A stretch of 21,409 nucleotides of DNA from DATJWY01 sp035500775 (GTDB lineage: Bacteria; Pseudomonadota; Alphaproteobacteria; Acetobacterales; Acetobacteraceae): contig DATJWY010000180.1 of assembly GCA_035500775.1 (NCBI GenBank), forward strand, positions 1 to 21,409, written 5' to 3'. How positions within the stretch are numbered: position 1 is the stretch's first letter; every line of letters begins with the position of its first letter. Positions 15,861 to 21,409 of this stretch are shown here, piece after piece. Under the pieces are notes generated by a model. That model did not search any database. It was not told the DNA's origin and worked only from the letters and a program-made list of their open reading frames with translations. The position numbers and the translations under genes were made by a program.

Positions 15861-16808
15861 GTGCTGGACGCCCCCTCCCGCTTCGCCATCGCCTCCGTCA
15901 GCGCGATGCTGCCGCCGCCCACGGCGGATATGGACATCCCGCGCCTGCGGGCCCTGACCAACCGGCCGCTGGTGCCGCTATGGTTGCCGCGCCTCGGCCT
16001 TAACGTCAGCGCGCTCAGGATCCCGGGGGCGGGCAGCGACCTGCCGGCGCGACTCTACCGGCCGCCGGTGAATGAGGGCGGGCTCGTCCTGTTCTTCCAT
16101 GGCGGCGGCTTCGTGCAATGCGGCCTCGATTCGCATGACGGGATCTGCTGTCGCCTCGCGCGGTCGGCGCGCGCCGCCGTGCTTTCCGTGGATTACCGGA
16201 TGGCGCCGGAGCACAAATTCCCCGCCGCGCCGGAGGACGCCTATGCCTCCCTGCTCTGGGCGGTGGAGAACGCGGACGCGCTCGGCATCGATCCGCGCCG
16301 CATCGCCGTGGCCGGGGACAGTGCCGGCGGCAATCTCTCCGCCGCGGTGTCTCTGATGGCGCGCGACCGGGGTGGCCCGCTTCCGGCCTTTCAGCTTCTC
16401 TACTACCCCGCCACGCATGGCGGGCGGCCGGTGCCGTCGCATGATGCGTATGCCGAGGGCTTCCTGCTGAGCCGGGAGCAGATAGACTGGTTCACGCTGC
16501 AATATGCCGGCAAGTCGCCTCCGGTGGACGATCCGCGCTTCGCGCCCTTCGCGGCGGCGAGCCATGCCGGATTGCCGCCGGCGCGGATCATCACCGCCGA
16601 ATGCGATCCGTTGCGTGACGAGGGCACGGAATACGCGGCGAAGCTGTGCGCCGATGGCGGGGAGGCAACCCTGAGTTGCTACCCCAGTACCATCCACGGC
16701 TTCCTGAATTTCTATCCGTTCATGCCGAAGGGCCGGCAGGCCATCGCCGAGGGGGGCGGCGCGATCCGTGACGCCTTCGCCCGGGTGGAGGGCGGCGCGG
16801 GCCGCTGA
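15861..16808 (+). CDS. Alpha/beta hydrolase, hormone-sensitive-lipase type
   Basis: The 315-residue esterase-like enzyme has the HGGG oxyanion motif (80-83), nucleophile Ser154 in GDSAGG (152-157), Asp249 in CDPLRDEG, and His279 in STIHGF. The catalytic triad is therefore complete. Members hydrolyse short-chain esters; the natural substrate is unknown. No signal peptide is evident, so it is probably cytoplasmic. The start taken is GTG 15861, only 2 bp after the uvrB stop, with AAGGA inside the end of uvrB as ribosome binding site. Co-transcription with uvrB is very likely, though no functional link to repair is known. Confidence 0.9.
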   Translation: MLDAPSRFAIASVSAMLPPPTADMDIPRLRALTNRPLVPLWLPRLGLNVSALRIPGAGSDLPARLYRPPVNEGGLVLFFHGGGFVQCGLDSHDGICCRLARSARAAVLSVDYRMAPEHKFPAAPEDAYASLLWAVENADALGIDPRRIAVAGDSAGGNLSAAVSLMARDRGGPLPAFQLLYYPATHGGRPVPSHDAYAEGFLLSREQIDWFTLQYAGKSPPVDDPRFAPFAAASHAGLPPARIITAECDPLRDEGTEYAAKLCADGGEATLSCYPSTIHGFLNFYPFMPKGRQAIAEGGGAIRDAFARVEGGAGR

Positions 16809-16911
16809 AGCCGGAACGCCGGTCTCGCCGGGGGAGGAATCCGGCGCTGGACCGCTCCGGCGGCCTGTGAGGACGCTGGTCCGGGTCGTCCGGCCCTGCT
16901 ACCAGCTTGCC

Positions 16912-17598
16912 ATGATTTCCCCTGCGATACCGCGTGTCGCCCTGGTTCGCGGCGGTCCCTGGCCGGCCGCCCCTGTGCTCGCCCGCGCGCTGGTCGATGC
17001 CGGCTTCGCCGTGGCGCTGGAGACCGGTCCCGGCCCCGCGGGCGACGACACGCCCGCCTTGCGGCTGCCGCAGGGGCTGCCAGGCGGGCAAGCCGTCGCC
17101 GAGACGATACGGGTGCTCGGCCCGCCCGGGCTGCTGGTCAATGCCTGCGCGGTTTCCGAGGGCCGGTCCGACGAGAGCGCGCCCGCGCCGGGGTGGGGCG
17201 CGCGGCCCGATCCCGCCCTCGCCGAGGCGGTGGCGGCCACCGAGGCGGTTGTCGCCGCCCTTCCGCCCGCGGCCGAGGGCGTGGTGCTGAACCTGCTGCC
17301 GGCCGAAGGGCCGGCGCGCGGCCTCGGGGCGCTGCCCGCCATCCTTGCCCATGCCGGGCTCTGGGCCTTCACCCAGACGGCGGCGCTGGCGCTGGCGCCG
17401 CGCCTGCGCGTCAACGCGCTCGGGGTGACGCCGCCGCCGGTCCCGCGGTGCCTGCCCGAACAATTCGCGGCGCCCGCCGCCGCTCCGCTCGGCACCCCGC
17501 CGGCGACCCCCGAGGATTTCGCGCGGACGGTGCTGGCGATCCTCTCCCTTCCCTCGATGACGGGGCAGTTGATCCTGCTCTCCGGAGCCGTGCGATGA
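16912..17598 (+). CDS. Degenerate short-chain dehydrogenase (SDR) protein, probable pseudoenzyme
   Basis: The 228-residue protein keeps the SDR outline. It has a first Rossmann unit (RVALVRGG, then ALVDAGFAVAL, 8-36), LLVNACAVSE where functional SDRs have LVNNAS/G (75-84), HAGLWAFTQTAALALAPRLRVNALG (147-171), and a C-terminal PSMTGQLILLSG (214-225). Key residues are missing. The Gly-rich TGxxxGxG loop reads RGGPWPA. The catalytic Ser region reads NLLP. The Tyr-x3-Lys pair is replaced by Ala143 and His147. NADP-dependent reduction is therefore doubtful. The ATG at 16912 has no good ribosome binding site. The stop overlaps the folB start as ATGA. Relatives near folB are often pteridine-reductase-like (FolM), so a pterin-binding or regulatory role is possible. 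Confidence 0.7.
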   Translation: MISPAIPRVALVRGGPWPAAPVLARALVDAGFAVALETGPGPAGDDTPALRLPQGLPGGQAVAETIRVLGPPGLLVNACAVSEGRSDESAPAPGWGARPDPALAEAVAATEAVVAALPPAAEGVVLNLLPAEGPARGLGALPAILAHAGLWAFTQTAALALAPRLRVNALGVTPPPVPRCLPEQFAAPAAAPLGTPPATPEDFARTVLAILSLPSMTGQLILLSGAVR

Positions 17599-18026
17599 CC
17601 AACGAGATCCACCTTGCCAGTGCGAGTCGCGCCCTGCGCCATGTCTTCCTGCGCGACATGGTGCTGCTGGCGAGCGTCGGCGTGTACGCCTTCGAGCACG
17701 AGACGCGGCAGCGCGTGCGGGTGAACGTCGATCTGGCGGTGGAGGATGACGGCGCTCAGCCGCTCTCCCGCCGTGCGGTCGGGCGGGACGATCTGTCGCG
17801 CGTGGTCGATTACGAGCATCTGGCCAAGGCGGTGCGGGCGATCGTCGCCGCCGGGCATGTCCGTCTGGTCGAGACCCTGGCCGAGCGGATCGCCGAGGCC
17901 TGCTTCGACGATGAGCGCGTGCGGGTGGCGCGGGTGCGGGTGGAGAAGCTCGACATCTTCTCCGATACCGAGGCGGTCGGGGTGGAGATCGAGCGGTTGG
18001 CGCCGCGTCCGCCGCGTGGGGGCTGA
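17595..18026 (+). CDS. folB: Dihydroneopterin aldolase
   Basis: The 143-residue enzyme converts 7,8-dihydroneopterin to 6-hydroxymethyl-dihydropterin and glycolaldehyde in folate synthesis. The conserved GVYAFEHE segment supplies the family Glu (Glu34), and VRVEKLDIFSDTEAVGVEI supplies the catalytic Lys118. The RVRVNVDLAVE strand (40-50) and VDYEHLAKAV helix (71-80) are typical. The N-terminus is about 20 residues longer than in E. coli. ATG 17595 overlaps the SDR-like gene by 4 bp, so the two are translationally coupled. folE, an earlier step of the same pathway, lies 2.8 kb downstream on the other strand. Confidence 0.93.
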   Translation: MTNEIHLASASRALRHVFLRDMVLLASVGVYAFEHETRQRVRVNVDLAVEDDGAQPLSRRAVGRDDLSRVVDYEHLAKAVRAIVAAGHVRLVETLAERIAEACFDDERVRVARVRVEKLDIFSDTEAVGVEIERLAPRPPRGG

Positions 18027-18057
18027 GATTAACGGCTCTTTGCCTTGACCGGTTTAA

Positions 18058-18182
18058 GGCGAGGGGCTCCGCCCCTCGACCCCGCTGGGGCCGGAAGGCC
18101 CCAGGCCCCTTTTGTTGATGATTTCAAACGTGTGCGGGTCTGGGGGCGCTGCCCCCAGCGGGGCGCGGGGCAGAGCCCCGCA
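18058..18182. repeat. Composite palindromic repeat, copy D
   Basis: The left arm has CGAGGGGC-TCC-GCCCCTCG (18060-18078) and CTGGGGCC-GGAA-GGCCCCAG (18085-18104). The right arm has CTGGGGGC-GCT-GCCCCCAG (18140-18158) and GCGGGGC-AGA-GCCCCGC (18165-18181). The spacer is AT-rich. It directly follows folB and probably ends that operon. Confidence 0.88.
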
Positions 18183-18289
18183 GTTTCACTGAAAAGGTCA
18201 ATCGATGGGGCCGTCGGGATAATGCCGGCGGCCGATCGGCAAGACGGTCCGGCGCCTCTCGGCTATTCTCGCGCCCTCTCCTGGGCGCC

Positions 18290-18650
18290 CCTGTGGGGAA
18301 AACAGGTTCCATCGCCGACGTGGATTGGCCGGGTGCCGAGTCGCGCGAATCCGGCCGCGTGCCCGGTGCGGCGGGCGAATGATAACGCCGGTGCCACGGA
18401 ATCCGGTGGCCCCTGCCTGGTCCGGCGCGGGAAAGTTTTCCACCCGGACCATTGACTCCCAATGGTTACAGATAGATGGCGCTTCTGTGTCAGGTCAACG
18501 TTGGCACATTTGGGCAAAAATGAGCTTTATCAGTATGTTGCCTCAAACGCCCAAAACTTGGGCAATCGGTTGGAAGCCCAGGAAAAGCGCCATTTCGTAC
18601 CATCTGTCTGCCATTCGCCCACAAAGTTATCCCCAGACTCTGGGGGTAAT
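18290..18650. promoter_or_regulatory. DnaA-box-like cluster in an AT-rich segment (possible origin or regulatory region)
   Basis: TTATCCCCA (18627-18635) differs by one base from the DnaA box TTATCCACA and sits in the typical context ACAAAG-box-GA. It faces TTACCCCCA in inverted orientation 5 bp away (18641-18649). TTTTCCACC lies at 18436-18444, preceded by GGGAAAG. CTGTGGGGAAAACAGG (18291-18306) resembles another box on the opposite strand. A replication origin, a DnaA-controlled promoter for uvrC, or chance are all possible. Confidence 0.35.
18549..18563. repeat. Inverted repeat GCCCAA-AAC-TTGGGC
   Basis: A perfect 6-bp inverted repeat with a 3-bp centre. The half-site TTGGGCAA also occurs alone at 18510-18517, so the word appears three times within about 55 bp. 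It looks like a dimer-binding operator or iteron-like unit; the binding protein is unknown. Confidence 0.45.
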
Positions 18651-18739
18651 TGCCGGGGCATCCGAGGCCAGGTGGGGGCATGCCGCGCCGGATTGGTCGC
18701 AACTTGAGCGATGCCCGGGGTATCGCCATCTCTCGCGCC

Positions 18740-20656
18740 ATGAGTGAGGACACGTCCCTTCCGCCCGCCATCCCCGGAGAGGCGGCGCCGCCGGAACCGG
18801 CGCGGCCGGCCGGTGTCGCGGCGATCGAGGCGGCGCTGGCCACCATGCCGCTTTCCCCCGGCGTCTATCGGATGCTGGATGCGAAGGGGGACGCGCTCTA
18901 TGTCGGCAAGGCGCGCAGCCTGAAGAAGCGGGTGACGAGCTACACCCAGATCGCCCGCCTGCCGGAGCGGCTGCGGCGGATGGTGGCGGAGACGGTGGCG
19001 ATGGAGATCGTCACCACCCACACCGAGGCCGAGGCGCTGCTGCTCGAGGCCAACGTCATCAAGCGCCTCAAGCCGCGCTTCAACATCGTCCTGCGCGACG
19101 ACAAATCCTATCCCTGGCTGATGCTGACCGAGGATCACCCCTATCCGCGCATCGCCAAGCATCGCGGCGCGCAGGTGCCGGGGCGGACCTATTGGGGGCC
19201 GTTCGCCTCCGCCTGGGCGGTGAACCAGACGGTGACGGCCATGGAGCGCCTGTTCCTGCTGCGCTCCTGCGCCGACACGGTGTTTTCCACGCGCTCCCGG
19301 CCCTGCCTGCTCTATCAAATCAAGCGCTGCTCCGCCCCGTGCGTCGAGCGGATCGGCAAGGAGGAGTATGGCCGGCTGGTGCAGCAGGCCAAGGCGTTCC
19401 TCGCCGGCAAGGCGGGCAACGTGCAGCGGGAACTCGCGGCGGAAATGGAGGAAGCGGCGGAGTCGCTGGAGTTCGAGCGCGCCGCCGCCCTGCGCGACCG
19501 TATCCGTGGCCTGTCCCATGTGCAGGGCAGCGGCGTCATCAATCCGGCCAGCCTGGAGGATGCCGACATCATCGCCATCTGGCAGAGCGCCGGGCAGAGC
19601 TGCGTGCAGGTGTTCTTCATTCGCGGCGGGCGGAATAACGGCAACCGCGCCTTCTATCCGAGCCATGGCCGCGCCGAGGAGGCGCCCGAGGTGCTCGCCG
19701 CCTTCATTGCCCAGTTCTACGACGACAAGCCGCCGCCGCCGCTCGTGCTCGTCAACCACGACCTGCCGGAACAGGACCTGGTCGCCGACGCGCTGAGCCT
19801 GAAGGCGGGGCGGCGGGTGGAGATCGCGGTGCCGCGCCGGGGCGAGAAGCATGCGGTGGTGGCGCACGCGGAGGTCAACGCGCGCGAGGCGCTGGAGCGG
19901 AAGCTCGCGGAGACGGCGGGGCAGGGGAAGCTGCTGGCGGCGGTGGGCGAACTCTTCGACCTGCCCGCGCCGCCGGAGCGGATCGAGACCTACGACAACA
20001 GCCACATCATGGGGCAGGCGCCCTATGGCGTGATGGTGGTGGCGGGGCCGGAAGGGTTCGTCCGTAACGCCTACCGGAAATACAGCATCCGCGGCCCGGT
20101 CACGCCCGGCGACGATTTCGCCATGATGCGTGAGGTGTTGCAGCGCCGCTTCGGCCGGGCGCTACGCGAGGCGGACGGTGAGGGCACCCCGCCGGACTGG
20201 CCGGATATCGTGCTGATCGACGGCGGCGCCGGGCAGTTCTCCGCCGTGCGCGCGGTGCTGGATGAGCTGGGGGTGAGCGACGTGAAGCTGGTCGCCATCG
20301 CCAAGGGGCCGGATCGCGACGCCGGGCGCGAGTGGTTCCATACCGGCGACAAGCCGCCCTTCCAGCTGCCGCCGCGCGACCCGGTGCTCTATTATCTCCA
20401 GCGGCTGCGCGACGAGGCGCACCGCTTCGCCATCACCACGCATCGCGCCGGCCGCTCCAAGGCGCTGGTGACCAGCGAACTCGACGAGATTCCCGGCATC
20501 GGCGCCGCGCGCAAACGGGCGCTGCTGCACCATTTCGGCTCGGCGCGCGGGGTGAAACAGGCGGGGTTGCAGGATCTGGAGGCGGTGCCCGGCATCAACC
20601 GGGAGATCGCGCGCCGGGTGTACGGGTTCTTCCATCCTGGCGCGGCGGTAGGGTAG
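18740..20656 (+). CDS. uvrC: Excinuclease ABC subunit C
   Basis: The 638-residue nuclease makes both incisions in nucleotide excision repair. The N-terminal GIY-YIG domain starts at SPGVYRMLDAKGDALYVGKA (39-58) and includes TEAEALLLEANVIKRLKPRF. A UVR domain for UvrB contact (around EEAAESLEFERAAALRDRI) follows. The RNase H-like domain has YDNSH, VLIDGGAGQF and DEAHRFAITTHRAGRS, which contain the DDH triad. The protein ends with a helix-hairpin-helix region (DEIPGIGAARKRALL to VPGINREIARRV). The start is uncertain. ATG 18740 has no ribosome binding site. In-frame ATG 18680, behind AGGTGG, would add 20 residues. The cognate uvrB is also in this window. Confidence 0.94.
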   Translation: MSEDTSLPPAIPGEAAPPEPARPAGVAAIEAALATMPLSPGVYRMLDAKGDALYVGKARSLKKRVTSYTQIARLPERLRRMVAETVAMEIVTTHTEAEALLLEANVIKRLKPRFNIVLRDDKSYPWLMLTEDHPYPRIAKHRGAQVPGRTYWGPFASAWAVNQTVTAMERLFLLRSCADTVFSTRSRPCLLYQIKRCSAPCVERIGKEEYGRLVQQAKAFLAGKAGNVQRELAAEMEEAAESLEFERAAALRDRIRGLSHVQGSGVINPASLEDADIIAIWQSAGQSCVQVFFIRGGRNNGNRAFYPSHGRAEEAPEVLAAFIAQFYDDKPPPPLVLVNHDLPEQDLVADALSLKAGRRVEIAVPRRGEKHAVVAHAEVNAREALERKLAETAGQGKLLAAVGELFDLPAPPERIETYDNSHIMGQAPYGVMVVAGPEGFVRNAYRKYSIRGPVTPGDDFAMMREVLQRRFGRALREADGEGTPPDWPDIVLIDGGAGQFSAVRAVLDELGVSDVKLVAIAKGPDRDAGREWFHTGDKPPFQLPPRDPVLYYLQRLRDEAHRFAITTHRAGRSKALVTSELDEIPGIGAARKRALLHHFGSARGVKQAGLQDLEAVPGINREIARRVYGFFHPGAAVG

Positions 20657-20659
20657 GGT

Positions 20660-20826
20660 AGGCTAGGGGCGCTGCCCCTGGACCCCGCCAAAGGCGAAGC
20701 CTTTGAAATCCATTATTTTCTTGGCTGTATCAACAGCCAGTCTTGGATATCGGGCCTGTTGCGATAAAGTAACGGGTTCCAAGGGCCTCCCGGCCCTTGG
20801 CGGGTCCAGGGCAGAGCCCTGGCCTT
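20660..20826. repeat. Composite palindromic repeat, copy E
   Basis: The left arm has AGGGGC-GCT-GCCCCT (20665-20679) and CAAAGGC-GAA-GCCTTTG (20689-20705). The right arm has CCAAGGGCC-TCCC-GGCCCTTGG (20779-20800) and CCAGGGC-AGA-GCCCTGG (20806-20822). The spacer includes the hairpin GGCTGT-ATCA-ACAGCC. It fills the gap between convergent uvrC and folE and may terminate both. Confidence 0.88.
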
Positions 20827-20830
20827 ACGC

Positions 20831-21409
20831 TCAGGCCTCCATTGCCCCCGGCGCGCGTTGCCCGATGATCGCCAGCAATTCCCGCCGGGTCGTTGGGTCG
20901 TCGCGGAAGGCGCCGAGCATGCGGCTTGTCACCATGGAGACGCCGGTTTTGTGCACGCCGCGCGTGGTCATGCACTCATGCGCCGCCTCGATGATCACGG
21001 CGGTGCCGCGCGGTTGCAGCACGTCGTTGATGGTGTTGGCGATCTGCGCCGTCAGCTTTTCCTGGATTTGCAGCCGGCAGGCATAGGCGTCCACCACGCG
21101 CGCGAGCTTGCTGATGCCGACGACGCGGCGATGCGGCAGGTAGGCGACATGCGCGCGGCCGATGATCGGCACCATGTGGTGCTCGCAATGGCTCTCCAGC
21201 CGGATGTCGCGCAGCAGCACGATCTCGTCATAGCCATCCACCTCCTCGAAGGTGCGCTCCAGCAGGGCAACGGGGTCCTCGCCGTAGCCGCGGAAGAACT
21301 CCTCGTAGGAGCGGGCGACGCGGGCGGGCGTGTCGCGGAGTCCCTCGCGGGCCGGATCGTCGCCGGCCCAGCGGAGCAGGGTGCGGATGGCCTCCTCGGC
21401 TTCCTCTCG
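20831..21409 (-). CDS. folE: GTP cyclohydrolase I, partial (5' end beyond window)
   Basis: The C-terminal 192 residues of FolE are visible; the start lies past the right edge. The enzyme converts GTP to 7,8-dihydroneopterin triphosphate, the first step of folate synthesis. Conserved features are the DDPAREGLRDTPARV segment near the visible start, the zinc-binding ESHCEHHMVP motif, GISKLARVVDAYACRLQIQE, and AHECMTTRGV with the second zinc Cys. These mark the zinc-dependent type I family. The frame reaches the window edge with no stop. It converges with uvrC, separated by repeat copy E. Confidence 0.95.
   Translation of the reverse strand, partial: REEAEEAIRTLLRWAGDDPAREGLRDTPARVARSYEEFFRGYGEDPVALLERTFEEVDGYDEIVLLRDIRLESHCEHHMVPIIGRAHVAYLPHRRVVGISKLARVVDAYACRLQIQEKLTAQIANTINDVLQPRGTAVIIEAAHECMTTRGVHKTGVSMVTSRMLGAFRDDPTTRRELLAIIGQRAPGAMEA

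Larger units (their letters stand above)
18027..18739. other. Long intergenic region between folB and uvrC
   Basis: These 713 bp hold repeat copy D at the left and then about 550 bp without a convincing gene. GC falls to 43% in 18481-18540, against roughly 70% or more in nearby genes. DnaA-box-like words, repeated TTGGGC words and inverted repeats are concentrated at 18290-18650 and are listed separately. Short ORFs here lack ribosome binding sites and recognisable products. Confidence 0.6.

Noticed and set aside
18462..18707. 81-codon ORF in the folB-uvrC intergenic region
   Set aside because: It has no ribosome binding site and no recognisable sequence pattern, and it overlaps the likely regulatory words and the uvrC 5' region.

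Overview
The window is GC-rich chromosomal DNA, with individual coding lines reaching about 80% GC. It looks like housekeeping sequence from an alphaproteobacterium, most plausibly Rhodospirillales/Acetobacteraceae. That placement is inferred from three things: the hdaA-ppk1-ppx neighbourhood next to purMN, the DUF2849/CysI/DUF934 sulfite reductase cluster, and palindromic GGGGTCCAGGGG-type intergenic repeats. No rRNA, tRNA, CRISPR array, transposase or integrase was seen.

Layout from left to right. (1) Positions 1-770 hold the 5' part of a minus-strand gene with clearly lower GC (about 50-57% in the lines counted) that runs off the left edge. It carries a PD-(D/E)XK-like nuclease signature and is the only accessory-looking gene here. 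(2) From 1 to 10 kb there is a minus-strand series: an AI-2E/PerM-type transporter, hdaA, ppk1 and ppx. A plus-strand sulfite reductase pair (a DUF2849-CysI fusion plus DUF934) is wedged between ppk1 and ppx. (3) From 10 to 12 kb lie purM and purN, start/stop overlapped, followed by a 52-residue membrane protein resembling aa3 oxidase subunit IV. (4) From 12.3 to 13.6 kb a minus-strand operon encodes two CuA-site copper chaperones, PCu(A)C and Sco. (5) From 13.7 to 18 kb, on plus, lie uvrB, a hormone-sensitive-lipase-type hydrolase, a degenerate SDR protein and folB. (6) A 713-bp intergenic region follows, with an AT-rich dip and DnaA-box-like words, then uvrC. (7) The right edge cuts folE (minus), another folate/pterin gene.

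Functional themes: polyphosphate turnover (Ppk1/Ppx), control of replication initiation (HdaA), purine synthesis, nucleotide excision repair (UvrB, UvrC), folate synthesis (FolB, FolE), sulfite reduction, and cytochrome oxidase copper assembly (Sco, PCuAC, small subunit IV).

The main structure not explained by genes is a family of five composite inverted repeats (about 90-175 bp). Each sits directly after the stop codon of a gene, and three of the five lie between convergent genes. The most interesting leads are this repeat family, the DUF2849-CysI fusion with a short leader ORF upstream, the SDR pseudoenzyme coupled to folB, the DnaA-box-like region before uvrC, and the truncated low-GC nuclease-like gene at the left edge.
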